64,000 nt of DNA from assembly GCF_002082565.1 (NCBI RefSeq), contig NZ_CP020562.1:62001-126000 (forward strand), given 5' to 3'. Below the pieces are notes generated by a model, which saw nothing but the letters and a program-made list of their open reading frames with translations, had not been told where the DNA came from and ran no database searches. Made by a program: the position numbers and the translations under genes. This stretch comes from Halomonas sp. GT. Its GTDB lineage: Bacteria > Pseudomonadota > Gammaproteobacteria > Pseudomonadales > Halomonadaceae. The number at the start of each line of letters is the position of its first letter. The stretch's first letter is position 1. Shown here piece by piece: positions 1 through 10,883 of this stretch.

Positions 1-627
1 GATGACCTGCGCAAAATGGTTAAGCGCGAAATCGTCGAGCAAGTGATTCCCGCTGAGTGGCTGGATGAGCATACCCAGTACCACATTAATCCGACCGGCC
101 AGTTTGTTATTGGTGGCCCGGTGGGCGACTGTGGCTTAACAGGGCGTAAAATTATCGTCGATACGTACGGCGGTATGGCGCGTCATGGCGGTGGAGCTTT
201 CTCTGGTAAAGACCCGTCTAAAGTTGACCGCAGCGCCGCTTACGCTGGCCGTTACGTGGCTAAAAACGTCGTTGCCGCAGGTCTGGCTGATAAGTGCGAA
301 ATCCAGGTTTCCTACGCTATCGGCGTTGCCGAGCCGACGTCGGTTTCCATCGATACCTTCGGCACCGGTAAAATCGACGATGTTAAAATTGTCGAGCTAG
401 TGCGTGAGCACTTTGATCTGCGCCCTTACGCGATTACCAAAATGCTCGATCTGCTACATCCGATGTATCGCCTCACGTCTGCTTATGGTCACTTTGGGCG
501 TGAGCCGTTTGAGCATAGCTACAGCTGGGTAGATGACAAAGGCCAAGTTCATACAGAAACCTTTACCGCCTTCCCGTGGGAAAAAACTGATAAAGCCGAC
601 ACTCTGCGCCAGGCTGCTGGTTTGTAA
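1..627 (+). CDS. metK: S-adenosylmethionine synthase, 3' part
   Basis: Makes S-adenosylmethionine from methionine and ATP in the cytoplasm. Only the last 208 residues are present; the reading frame is open from base 1, so the 5' half lies outside the window. The conserved block [17 protein letters not shown], the [19 protein letters not shown] loop and the ending FPWEKTDKA are all visible. Compared with E. coli MetK there is an insertion of about 20 residues between GHFGRE and FPWEKTDKA, which I recall from pseudomonad-type MetK proteins. A strong terminator follows the stop codon, so metK ends its transcript here. Confidence 0.97.
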   Translation, partial: DDLRKMVKREIVEQVIPAEWLDEHTQYHINPTGQFVIGGPVGDCGLTGRKIIVDTYGGMARHGGGAFSGKDPSKVDRSAAYAGRYVAKNVVAAGLADKCEIQVSYAIGVAEPTSVSIDTFGTGKIDDVKIVELVREHFDLRPYAITKMLDLLHPMYRLTSAYGHFGREPFEHSYSWVDDKGQVHTETFTAFPWEKTDKADTLRQAAGL

Positions 628-665
628 CAAGACGTGTGACGGTAGTGTAAGCATGTCGATAACGT

Positions 666-695
666 GCCCCTTGGCTGATGCCAAGGGGCTTTTTA
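666..695 (+). terminator. Rho-independent terminator after metK
   Basis: A perfect 9-bp stem, GCCCCTTGG (666-674) with CCAAGGGGC (681-689), a 6-base loop, and then TTTTTATT. It lies 39 bases after the metK stop codon. Confidence 0.93.
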
Positions 696-759
696 TTGCG
701 TTGAATGTTTATTTTTCACTATGCGCTAAGGTCACTCTTCTCATCTGGCGTTTTATTAG

Positions 760-2556
<1,797 letters not shown>

Positions 2557-2561
2557 CCCAA

Positions 2562-3500
2562 TCAGAGGCCTAGCCCGGTAAGTTGCAGCATTAGGTGAAG
2601 ATAGAGAGGAATTAGTAATGGCGCTAATAGCGTGGTGGTAAGCACCGCTAATGCTCCTTTTTGCGGTTGAATCCCTAGCTCCATCGCGACCACCACCACG
2701 TTAGAGGCCATGGGTACGACGCCTAACAGTAACAACGCCATACCGAGTTCTGGTGCAAGCGAGCCCAAGGCTTGAAGTAATAAAACGGCGATTAGCATCA
2801 CCAGCGGCCAAAGTAGATAACGTAAGCCTACGCAGGTGGCAACAAAGCGGGAATCCCAAGCATCAAGCGTAACCTGGCTAAGGGTCATGCCAATAATCAT
2901 CATGCCTAGCAGGGTGTAGGTGGCGGGGAAAACGTCAAGCGAGTTCATCAGTGCGCTGGGAAGTGTCACGTTGAGTGCACTCAGCAGCAGCGCAGACAAA
3001 AATGCGTAGACCAACGGCAGTCGAGCAATTTTGATCAGACTTTGGCGAATGGAAAAGTGGCCACGCGCACTTAAGTAAAATCCCACCGTAAACTCATATA
3101 GATTAATCCCTAACATGCAGAATAGATAAAGCGTGACACCTTCTGGCGGCAGTAAAATTAGCGCCACAGGCAGGCCAAAGTAACCCGTGTTGCCAGTGCC
3201 AGAAGAGAACGCTAAAAGTGCCCCCTCCTGAGGCCCAAAGCGGTGCTGGGTAAACCAGCGCACGGCCAGCGCCATGATGCTCACCAAGCTGAACAGCGCC
3301 AGTGTTAACAGTAGATAATCTGGTGTTGGGCCGCCGTTCATTAATGCGCGGAAAATGGTGAGTGGTGCAATCATGTATACCAATAGTGTGGCGATGGGGC
3401 GTGGGTCGATTTTTAAGCGCTGTGCAGCAATCCACCCCAATCCTACAAACCCCAATAACATCAACAGTGGCCCCATTAGGGCACTTGGCGCTAAATCCAT
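2562..3500 (-). CDS. AEC family transporter (auxin efflux carrier/malate permease type)
   Basis: Inner-membrane permease of 312 residues with about ten hydrophobic helices arranged as two five-helix halves, the usual size and layout of the auxin efflux carrier (AEC) family. Features visible are the N-terminal LLMLLGFVGLGWIAAQRLKID segment and the central glycine-rich FSSGTGNTGYFGLPVALIL motif around the helix break. Bacterial members include malate and malonate permeases, but the substrate cannot be read from sequence. It is transcribed divergently from metF, and its stop faces that of ligB. Confidence 0.85.
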   Translation of the reverse strand: MDLAPSALMGPLLMLLGFVGLGWIAAQRLKIDPRPIATLLVYMIAPLTIFRALMNGGPTPDYLLLTLALFSLVSIMALAVRWFTQHRFGPQEGALLAFSSGTGNTGYFGLPVALILLPPEGVTLYLFCMLGINLYEFTVGFYLSARGHFSIRQSLIKIARLPLVYAFLSALLLSALNVTLPSALMNSLDVFPATYTLLGMMIIGMTLSQVTLDAWDSRFVATCVGLRYLLWPLVMLIAVLLLQALGSLAPELGMALLLLGVVPMASNVVVVAMELGIQPQKGALAVLTTTLLAPLLIPLYLHLMLQLTGLGL

Positions 3501-3678
3501 TTCTGCATCCTGAGTCGTTAGGTGACGACGTCGTTGTGTGAATAGCTAAGTAGTTGCGTAAATAGCTAACATGAGCCGAATTAAAGGCCGACTGTGGAAT
3601 CTTTCATTAGCTCCAGCGCGGCGGAAAGAGGAGAATAACCTAAATTATCACGATGTTAACGCTTTGCGAGGAAGTCCC

Positions 3679-4521
3679 ATGAGCAGTCAAGAGCACCCGT
3701 TAGGTATTAGCTTTGAATTCTTTCCGCCCAATACCGATGCGGGAAGAGAGAAGTTAATGCACGTGCGCGATGAACTGGCCGCTCGACATCCGCGCTTTTT
3801 CTCGGTCACTTATGGTGCCGGTGGTTCCACTCAAGCGCGCACACGCGATATTGTGCGCACCGTTAGCCAAAGCGGCATTACGACAGCGCCACACCTTTCC
3901 TGCATTGGCAGTGAAAAAGCGCAATTGCGCGACCTGCTAGCGCAGTATCGTGAAGAGGGTGTCGACAGCTTAGTGGCGCTACGTGGCGACATGCCATCGG
4001 GCATGGGAAGCATTGGTGAGTTGCGCTACGCCAACGAACTTGTAGAGTTTATCCGTGCGGAAACCGGTGACCATTTTGATATTGCGGTGGCTGCTTATCC
4101 TGAATCTCATCCACAGGCACCCAATCTCGATAAGGATGTGGAAAACTTTGCCCGTAAAATGAAGGCTGGTGCCAACATGGCCATTACCCAGTACTTTTTT
4201 ACCGCGGATGCCTACTTCCATTTTGTTGAAAAAGCCCGAGCGCTAGGTGTTGAGCAGCCTATTATTCCAGGCATTATGCCGATTACTAACTACACCAAAT
4301 TGGCGCGTTTTTCAGATGCTTGTGGCGCAGAAATTCCCCGTTGGATTCGCAAGCAGTTGGAAGCTTATGGTGATGATAGTGACGCTATTGCCGCTTTTGG
4401 TACGGATGTTGTTAGCCGTTTGTGTGAGCGCCTACTTGATGGTGGTGCGCCTGGTCTACACTTCTACACGCTTAATCAGGCAGCACCCGTACTGAAAATT
4501 GTTGATAATCTGAGAGGCTAG
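3679..4521 (+). CDS. metF: 5,10-methylenetetrahydrofolate reductase
   Basis: Reduces 5,10-methylene-THF to 5-methyl-THF, the methyl donor for methionine synthesis, using FAD and NADH. The 280-residue protein starts with ISFEFFPPNTDAGREKL, which holds the catalytic glutamate of the FEFFPP motif, and has LRGDMPSG for FAD binding and the usual AAYPESHP segment. I chose the ATG at 3679 because GAGGAAG lies just upstream and the family begins a few residues before FEFFPP; the frame stays open upstream to 3571 but that extension has no family likeness. The link to metK in the same window is through the SAM cycle. A bidirectional-looking terminator follows. Confidence 0.95.
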   Translation: MSSQEHPLGISFEFFPPNTDAGREKLMHVRDELAARHPRFFSVTYGAGGSTQARTRDIVRTVSQSGITTAPHLSCIGSEKAQLRDLLAQYREEGVDSLVALRGDMPSGMGSIGELRYANELVEFIRAETGDHFDIAVAAYPESHPQAPNLDKDVENFARKMKAGANMAITQYFFTADAYFHFVEKARALGVEQPIIPGIMPITNYTKLARFSDACGAEIPRWIRKQLEAYGDDSDAIAAFGTDVVSRLCERLLDGGAPGLHFYTLNQAAPVLKIVDNLRG

Positions 4522-4557
4522 TACGCCCTTAAAGAACCTAGCTTAGTGATCAATAAG

Positions 4558-4592
4558 AACGCCCGCTCGATAAAACTCGAGCGGGCGTTTTC
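4558..4592 (+). terminator. Terminator between convergent metF and TRAP genes
   Basis: A 13-base arm at 4558-4570 pairs with 4577-4589 around the loop TAAAAC, followed by a T run. The stem core is GCCCGCTCGA/TCGAGCGGGC. Convergent genes end on both sides, so it may serve both, although the T tail is better for the metF direction. Confidence 0.9.
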
Positions 4593-4639
4593 GTTGGGCG
4601 ATTAACGGCTAGTGGTTGAGTGAATAGCAGATTGCGCCG

Positions 4640-6838
4640 TCATGTGGTGCTGGGTGTCGCCTTATTGCCATGCTGTTTACGCTGCATAATGAACAGCGCT
4701 GCGCCAATGGCCAGGCCAGCAATATCGCTGTAAATGCCGCCGTAAATCATAAACAGCGCACCGACCAGCATAACCACACGCTGTAAGGTGTTTACCGGCC
4801 CAAAGAACCATGCTTGCACCATGCCCGAAAGCAAGATGATCCCCAGTGTGGCGGTCACACCGACACGCAGTATTTGCATCGCGGAGCCTTCCATTAGCAT
4901 GGCTGGGCTGTAGAAGAACATAAACGGCACGATAAATGCAGCAAGACCAATTTTGAACGAAGCGACCGATGTGCCCATGGGGTTATCCCCAGAAATACCG
5001 GCGGCGGCGTAAGATGCTAACGCCACTGGCGGCGTAATGGCCGACACGACCGCAAAGTAGAACACAAAGAAGTGTGCGACGAGCGGCTCGATACCGATAT
5101 TGATCAAGCCGGGTGCCACTACCGATGCTGCTACCGCGTAGGCTGCCGTCGTAGGCATGCCCATGCCGAGCAGGATACTGATCAACATCGCAAAGACCAA
5201 TGCCAATAGCTGGCTAACCCCTGCAAGGCCTAACAGCAGTGAAGAGAAGCGCGCGCCGACGCCCGTCAGCGATATGACGCCAACAATAAGGCCTGCGCAA
5301 GCACAGACAGCAATGATCTGAATCGACATTATGCCCGCTAGTTGGAGTGCTCTCAAAATAGCCCGAATACCCATTTTATTGGGTGAGATCCAACTGACAA
5401 CTGCCGCTGATGCTGTCGCTAGTGTACCGGCACGAATGACGGAGTAGCCCATAAAGAGAGCGACAATAAGAATGATAATGGGGGCGAATAGGTAGACCTG
5501 TTTTACTAGTTTGGAGAATAGCGGAATTTCATCTTTACGCATGCCACGCATGCCTTTACGCGCCGCTTCAAAATCCACCATAAAGTAGATAGAGGCGAAG
5601 TAAAGAATGGCTGGAATGACCGCCGCAATTGCAATTTCTGTATAAGGAATGCCGGTGACTTCCGCCATGATAAAGGCGCCTGCCCCCATGATGGGCGGCA
5701 TGATCTGACCACCCGTGGACGCCGCTGCTTCAATGGCACCAGCACTGCGCGCTGGATAGCCGACTTTTTTCATCAATGGGATGGTAAGCGAGCCAGTCGA
5801 TACCACGTTGCCCGCTGACGTACCGTTGATCATGCCCATTAAGCCGGAAGCAAAAATAGATACCTTCGCCGGGCCACCACGGGCACGGCCAGCGGCTGCA
5901 AATGCGAAGTTGACGAAGTAATCACCTACTTTCGAGGCCTGTAAAAACGCCGCAAAAATAATAAACAAAATGATATAGGTCGATGACACCGCCGTCGTTG
6001 GGCCAAGAATGCCTGCATCGGTATAGACCTGACTAAAGAAGCGCTGCACAGATAAACCTGGGTAGCCTAGGAAACCTGGTAGATACTGGCCAGCAAAGAC
6101 ATAGACCAGGAAAACCGCTGAAATCACCACCAATGCTAAACCAGCCACCCGACGAGTTAGCTCTAGAATCAGCAGTGAGCCCGCAATGGCCGCCCAAGAA
6201 ATGCCGGGAGGAGCAAACGAGGTGCCTGTCGACATGCGCATATTGGTATTAAAGGCCATCAACAAGTAAGCAGCGCTGGCGATGGCACACACCATTAAAA
6301 CGAGGTCGGCGGGATTAAAGCGGTGGCGTGCCTGCCGATAGAACCAAGACAGGGCAATGGCTGCTGCCGTGGTGGCTATGAGTGGATAGCCGTAATGCAG
6401 TGTCTCAATGCTTGGATCAATGCGCATCGCACCGCCATTGAGTGTTTGCTGCATCAAAAAGACTTGTATAAGTGAATAGATCGCAGGCGCTAAGAGCGCA
6501 TAGCTGGCCCATTTGAGCCATGCAGGGGAGGCTTGCTGATCATCTTCTGCAAAGCGAGCACCGGCAAACAGCCCGTACCCTAAAATGAGCGCACCAGCGA
6601 TATGTACAATGCGAAACGACCAGGTTTCCATCGGGTACACATTGAGCGAAAACAGGTGGAAGCTTGAATAGCCAATGGCCAGTGCAGCAAACAAAAAAAA
6701 CTGCCAGCCAACAAACACACGGCGGTTGGACTCGACAACCTCTTCATCGACACCCTCGGCAATTGACTCGGGTATCGATGAAGCAGTTTGGGCATCATCC
6801 TTGAGGCCGTTGGGGTCTTGATCGGTATTGTGACTCAT
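4640..6838 (-). CDS. TRAP transporter fused permease (small and large subunits)
   Basis: Inner-membrane part of a tripartite ATP-independent periplasmic (TRAP) transporter, 732 residues. The N-terminal part (about residues 40-230) has the short helical bundle of the small (DctQ-like) subunit and the rest is the large (DctM-like) subunit with many membrane helices. Typical glycine-rich segments include SGLMGMINGTSAGNVVSTGS, GGQIMPPIMGAGAF and GMGMPTTAAYAVAA. Fused permeases of this kind pair with TAXI-type binding proteins, and the TAXI gene sits 97 bases upstream in the same orientation. Import is driven by a sodium or proton gradient; the substrate cannot be inferred. Confidence 0.92.
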   Translation of the reverse strand: MSHNTDQDPNGLKDDAQTASSIPESIAEGVDEEVVESNRRVFVGWQFFLFAALAIGYSSFHLFSLNVYPMETWSFRIVHIAGALILGYGLFAGARFAEDDQQASPAWLKWASYALLAPAIYSLIQVFLMQQTLNGGAMRIDPSIETLHYGYPLIATTAAAIALSWFYRQARHRFNPADLVLMVCAIASAAYLLMAFNTNMRMSTGTSFAPPGISWAAIAGSLLILELTRRVAGLALVVISAVFLVYVFAGQYLPGFLGYPGLSVQRFFSQVYTDAGILGPTTAVSSTYIILFIIFAAFLQASKVGDYFVNFAFAAAGRARGGPAKVSIFASGLMGMINGTSAGNVVSTGSLTIPLMKKVGYPARSAGAIEAAASTGGQIMPPIMGAGAFIMAEVTGIPYTEIAIAAVIPAILYFASIYFMVDFEAARKGMRGMRKDEIPLFSKLVKQVYLFAPIIILIVALFMGYSVIRAGTLATASAAVVSWISPNKMGIRAILRALQLAGIMSIQIIAVCACAGLIVGVISLTGVGARFSSLLLGLAGVSQLLALVFAMLISILLGMGMPTTAAYAVAASVVAPGLINIGIEPLVAHFFVFYFAVVSAITPPVALASYAAAGISGDNPMGTSVASFKIGLAAFIVPFMFFYSPAMLMEGSAMQILRVGVTATLGIILLSGMVQAWFFGPVNTLQRVVMLVGALFMIYGGIYSDIAGLAIGAALFIMQRKQHGNKATPSTT

Positions 6839-6935
6839 CAGAGGTCACCCTCACAGCAAAAGCAAAAAAGAGGCGGTAGCGAACGCTGCCCCATCCGGCC
6901 AGCGGAAAACAGGGCAGCGTGAAGAGGGGCTTGGC

Positions 6936-7916
6936 TTAGTTGATCATGTCATCATCAATGTCGTAGCCATTCTCTTCATACCAGCGTGCGGCGCCCGGAT
7001 GGAAGGGCAGCACATTGTTGTGGACGATGTTTTCTGGAATGGTGGTTTCAGCGCTGCGGTGCACTGAGCGCATACGGTCATTGTTTTCCATCGTGGCTTT
7101 GGTGACTTCATAGATAAAGTCTTCCGGCAGATCACAGCCCGCAATGGCAAAGTTCCACATAGAAACAGCGCGTGCGTCTTCTTCCAGTGTGGTGTAAGTG
7201 CTCGCTGGGATAGTGAATTCAGCAACCGGGAAGGCGTCCAGGACGGTGGCCATCTCTTCTTCGGTAAACTCAATAATGTTCACATCGGTCTGCACTTCGA
7301 GTTGGCTAACGGCCGGAATCGGAATACCCGCTGCAAACGCGATCACATCCAGCAGGCCATCCTGCAGCTGACCACCTAAGTCAGACCAGCCGCCATTACG
7401 ACGATCAAACTCAACGCCCAGCGTTTCGAGGATAGCGGGGAAGTAAGTGTCTGATGTAGAAGCTGCTGGGCCGAACCCGATGCGCGCGCCATCAGGAATG
7501 TCAGCGATGGACTCAATGCCTGAGCTCGAAAGAGCGGCAATAGAGAAGGGGGTTTCATACATCGGGAACAGTGCACAAACATTGTCCATTGCCAGGCCTG
7601 GCGCTAGTGGACTTTCACCCTTAACAGCATCCGACGCTGGGCCCATCGTGGTAAGACCAAAGGCCATATCGCCGCTGTGTACGAGCGCTAGGTTTTGAGT
7701 TGGGCCGCCTGTGACTTCACCACCGCCTGAAACGTCTAGCTCATCAGCAATAAAGTTAGCCCAGCCTGAGCCATAAACGAAGTAGGTGCCGCCTTGACTG
7801 GCGGTACCGACAGTGAAGTTATCGGGCCATTCTGAGCGGTCTGCTTGGGCAGTGCCTGCTGCTAGAAGGGCACTACTGGCAAGAAAGGCGACGGTTTTAG
7901 GCATCATATTGCGCAT
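6936..7916 (-). CDS. TAXI family TRAP solute-binding protein
   Basis: Periplasmic solute-binding protein of 326 residues. It has a Sec signal peptide (MRNMMPKTVAFLASSALLAA, cleavage probably after AQA near residue 25). The mature N-terminus has FTVGTASQGGTYFVYGSGWA, the signature of the TRAP-associated extracytoplasmic immunogenic (TAXI) family. It captures the substrate and delivers it to the fused permease encoded 97 bases downstream. TAXI proteins are known to bind glutamate and other small acids, but the ligand here is unknown. The upstream 381-base gap contains an unusual heptamer repeat and several inverted repeats. Confidence 0.92.
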   Translation of the reverse strand: MRNMMPKTVAFLASSALLAAGTAQADRSEWPDNFTVGTASQGGTYFVYGSGWANFIADELDVSGGGEVTGGPTQNLALVHSGDMAFGLTTMGPASDAVKGESPLAPGLAMDNVCALFPMYETPFSIAALSSSGIESIADIPDGARIGFGPAASTSDTYFPAILETLGVEFDRRNGGWSDLGGQLQDGLLDVIAFAAGIPIPAVSQLEVQTDVNIIEFTEEEMATVLDAFPVAEFTIPASTYTTLEEDARAVSMWNFAIAGCDLPEDFIYEVTKATMENNDRMRSVHRSAETTIPENIVHNNVLPFHPGAARWYEENGYDIDDDMIN

Positions 7917-8297
7917 GGCGAGATTTCCTAAGCTGTTATTGGGATTATCGTCTGGCGTGCTGGCACTGCCAGTGGCTTTATCTTAAGCAATTTACATAGA
8001 GCGATAGTCATGCCAATAGGCGGGCTGATTATTAAAATCAGTAGCTTAAAGTTCTCTTATTCAACTTTGGTTGAAACTAAAAAAACGTTAAGTGTCTGGG
8101 GTTTCGCACACTATAGGTTCGTTAGTGTGTGGTTTTTCGCACACTTTCATGAGTGAGGAGTGAGGAGTGAGGAGTGAGGAGTGAGGAGTGAGGAGTGAGG
8201 AGTGAGGAGTGAGGAGTGAGGAGTGAGGAGTGGCTTGGCCTCCAGCGTGGTGGAGGCTTAAATTAAAAGCGGTGACATAAATGCTTGGAATAGGTGG
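7917..8297. promoter_or_regulatory. Upstream region of the TAXI-TRAP operon
   Basis: A 381-base stretch with no gene. Reading away from the TAXI start it holds a 13-base palindrome CTGGCACTGCCAG (7960-7972), a short inverted repeat TTCAAC-TTTG-GTTGAA near 8059-8074, an inverted repeat CACACTA-N9-TAGTGTG (8107-8129), a direct repeat TTTCGCACACT (8102-8112 and 8135-8145), and then the heptamer array. I found no convincing sigma-54 or strong sigma-70 promoter; which repeat, if any, is an operator is not known. Confidence 0.5.
8151..8232. repeat. Heptanucleotide tandem repeat (GAGTGAG), 11.7 copies
   Basis: Eleven exact copies of GAGTGAG followed by five more bases, without a single mismatch over 82 bases. 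One strand is all purine except for T at every seventh base. The perfect identity suggests recent slippage expansion. It lies in the intergenic region between yheV and the TAXI gene, about 235 bases before the TAXI start codon. Confidence 0.97.
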
Positions 8298-8549
8298 TTA
8301 ACGTTTAGGTTTGCCAGGGTCGAGAATGCGTACGGGCTGTACATCCTGCGTTTTTTGCTCTTCGCGTACTTGGTTAACGCGGGTAGTTAGCTCTGGTGCT
8401 GCCTCATCTTCAATCGGCAACTGCTCGAAAAAATCGCAGTTAACGCATTCCCGGTAGCGAATGTTGTTTTGCTCCCAGGCGCGAATCCGGTCCATGGCCG
8501 CGCAGCGTGGGCAGGTTACCCCAGCAATAAAGCGTTTCACACTCGACAT
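8298..8549 (-). CDS. yheV: YheV family putative zinc-ribbon protein
   Basis: Small protein of 83 residues with the opening SSVKRFIAGVTCPRC and a second knuckle ECVNCDF, giving two CxxC pairs about 23 residues apart as in a zinc ribbon. E. coli YheV begins similarly (KRFIAGAKCPAC). Its function is unknown. I chose the ATG at 8549 because GGAG lies seven bases upstream; an in-frame start four codons earlier has no such site. It follows prlC in the same direction with a 62-base gap, an arrangement I recall in other gammaproteobacteria, so the two may be cotranscribed. Confidence 0.85.
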   Translation of the reverse strand: MSSVKRFIAGVTCPRCAAMDRIRAWEQNNIRYRECVNCDFFEQLPIEDEAAPELTTRVNQVREEQKTQDVQPVRILDPGKPKR

Positions 8550-8611
8550 AACAGGCTCCAAGGGTGCGGTAACAAGACAGATACCGCACCCGGTGATAGT
8601 GAAAATAAACG

Positions 8612-10660
8612 TCAGGCTGCGCGGATACCGCTATGGCGTAATAATGGTTCTACGCTTGGCTCACGGCCTCGGAAAGCGCGAAATAGCTCGGCGGCATCCC
8701 TCACGCCGCCTGATTCTAGAATTTCCTGACGGAAGCGTTGGCCAGTGGAAGGGTCAAAAATCCCTGCCTCCTCGAACGCGCTCCAAGCATCGGCAGAAAG
8801 TACTTCCGCCCATTTGTAGCTGTAATAGCCCGCCGCATAGCCACCCGCAAAAATATGGCTAAAGCTATTCTGGAAGCGGTTAAAGCCAACTGTCGGCACG
8901 ACCGAGGTGTGGCTACGTACGTCATCCAATAGCGTTTGAACGTCACTGGCGCTGGGCGCTTCCAGCTCATGGTGCAGGCGCAAGTCGAATAATGAAAACT
9001 CTATTTGGCGCACCATTCCCATTGCTGATTGGAAGTTTTTGGCAGCCTGTAAACGCGCTAGCAGGTCAGCGGGCAGGGGCTCGCCAGTATCGACATGCTT
9101 GGCGATCAGGTCTAGTCCTTCGCGTTCCCAGCAGTAGTTCTCCATGAATTGGCTGGGTAGTTCAACCGCATCCCAAGCAACACCGTTAATGCCAGAGATA
9201 TCGGCAATGTCCTGTTTGGTCAGCATGTGATGCAAGCCATGGCCGAACTCATGAAACAGCGTGGTGACTTCATCATGGGTTAGCAGAGCGGGTTTGTCGC
9301 CCACTGGGGCGGTAAAGTTACAGGTCAGAAATGCCACTGGCAGCTGTAGGCCGTTTTCAGTTTGGCGGCGTACTCGGCAATCGGCCATCCATGCTCCGCC
9401 GCGCTTGCTTTCGCGAGCATACAAGTCCAAATAGAAACCGGCGATCGGCTCACCTTGTTCTGTAATGCGGAAGTATTGAACATCGTTGTGATAGCTAGGC
9501 GCATCAGGTGCTGCTTCCACGCGAACGCCGTAAAGACGTTCTACTACCTGGAATAGCCCATCCACCACCCGTGGCGCTGGGAAGTAAGGGCGAAGCTGCT
9601 CTTGTGAGATGGAGTGACGTGCCTCGCGTAGTTTTTCACTGGCATAGGGCACATCCCATGGCTCAAGCGTTTCAATCCCTAATGCTTCACGAGCATAGTC
9701 GCTGAGCTCCGCGACTTCTTCCTTGGCCTGGGGAACGGCACGGCGAGCTAGGTCATTCAAAAACTCAAGCACCTGCTCGGGAGAATCGGCCATCTTAGTG
9801 GTGAGCGAGTAATCGGCGTAGGTCTTAAAGCCCAGCAAGTGGGCGAGCTCTTGGCGGAGTGCCAAAATCTCTTCAAGAACGGGAGCGTTATCGAACTTGC
9901 CTGTGTCTGGGCCTTGATCGGAAGCACGAGTGACAAACGCGGTGTATACCTCACGCCGCAACTCTCGGTTATCGACATAACTGATAATGGGGAAAAAGCT
10001 TGGGAAATCTAGGGTGATGCGATAGCCATCGACGCCTTTTGCCTGGGCGGTTGCTTTTAGCGTATCAAGGGCGCTTTCCGGAACGCCAGCAAGTGCATCA
10101 AGGTGGTCAATATCCTTATGCCAAGCTTGGGTAGCATCGAGCACGTTGTTTGAAAACTGGTTGGATAAGGTGGAGAGGCGCGCTTGAATCGCGCCGTAGC
10201 GAGCCTTTTTGTCAGCAGGTAAATCGACACCGGCTAAGCGGAAATCGCGTAAAGTGTTTTCTACCGTGCGTTGCTGAGCAGGCGTTAGACTTGCCCATGC
10301 ATCACCCTGCTTAAGCGCTTGCCAGCCCTTAAAGAGTCCTTCGTGTTGTCCCATCCAGGTGCTAAACGCCGAGAGTTGTTCCAAGCATGCCTGATAAGCT
10401 TCCCGCAGTTCGGGGGTGTTCATCGTGCCGTTGAGATGTGAGATGGGCGACCACGCTTGGGTAAGCCGGTCATTAACAGCCTCTAGCGGCGCAGCAAAGT
10501 TATCCCAGTGTGGTGGCACTGTGGCGGCCTGTTGAGCGAGTCGGTCAATGACTTCCCGGCTTTCATTCAGCAGCGTTTCTACCGCAGGCACGACGTGTTC
10601 AGCGCGAATGTCAGCGAAAGGGGGAAGCTCATGCGGCTCTAGCAACGGATTGCGGGACAT
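8612..10660 (-). CDS. prlC: Oligopeptidase A (M3 family zinc metallopeptidase)
   Basis: Cytoplasmic M3-family oligopeptidase of 682 residues, which degrades short peptides including cleaved signal peptides. The zinc site HEFGH is at about residues 470-474, inside the M3 signature FHEFGHGLHHML, and the downstream glutamate-bearing helix (ELPSQFMENYCWE) is present. Length matches the E. coli protein (680). I prefer the ATG at 10660, preceded by GAGG at a spacing of five, over the GTG two codons upstream, where the GAGG would abut the start. yheV follows downstream. Confidence 0.95.
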   Translation of the reverse strand: MSRNPLLEPHELPPFADIRAEHVVPAVETLLNESREVIDRLAQQAATVPPHWDNFAAPLEAVNDRLTQAWSPISHLNGTMNTPELREAYQACLEQLSAFSTWMGQHEGLFKGWQALKQGDAWASLTPAQQRTVENTLRDFRLAGVDLPADKKARYGAIQARLSTLSNQFSNNVLDATQAWHKDIDHLDALAGVPESALDTLKATAQAKGVDGYRITLDFPSFFPIISYVDNRELRREVYTAFVTRASDQGPDTGKFDNAPVLEEILALRQELAHLLGFKTYADYSLTTKMADSPEQVLEFLNDLARRAVPQAKEEVAELSDYAREALGIETLEPWDVPYASEKLREARHSISQEQLRPYFPAPRVVDGLFQVVERLYGVRVEAAPDAPSYHNDVQYFRITEQGEPIAGFYLDLYARESKRGGAWMADCRVRRQTENGLQLPVAFLTCNFTAPVGDKPALLTHDEVTTLFHEFGHGLHHMLTKQDIADISGINGVAWDAVELPSQFMENYCWEREGLDLIAKHVDTGEPLPADLLARLQAAKNFQSAMGMVRQIEFSLFDLRLHHELEAPSASDVQTLLDDVRSHTSVVPTVGFNRFQNSFSHIFAGGYAAGYYSYKWAEVLSADAWSAFEEAGIFDPSTGQRFRQEILESGGVRDAAELFRAFRGREPSVEPLLRHSGIRAA

Positions 10661-10883
10661 AGGCACCTCGTAGGCATTAATTTTTTAACTCGTAACGTTT
10701 TTAAATACGTTAGTGGCGCATAAAAACGCAATAATAATGACACAGTGCGGGCGGTGAGGCCGTGTTTCAATGTCTGGGCTGAATACTGTGGCTTACACCA
10801 GGGTTTGGCCTAGGCGTAAGCGCCTGCTAGTCTTGCCGCCTTTTAGTGTCGCCAATTAGTGCCACCAATGGTAGGAGCAAGTG

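Noticed and set aside
3501..3678. SAM or SAH riboswitch before metF
   Set aside because: The leader lacks the conserved core sequences of these riboswitches; only a 9-base direct repeat AATAGCTAA (3541 and 3561) is seen.
8151..8232. CRISPR-like array
   Set aside because: The heptamers are directly contiguous with no spacers; it is a simple tandem repeat. The 22-bp repeat at 24765 also has no spacers.
7917..8297. Sigma-54 promoter for the TRAP operon
   Set aside because: Checked on the minus strand for GG-N10-GC in a TGGCAC-N5-TTGC context; TGGCAGTGCCAG is a palindrome but lacks the -12 element at the right distance.
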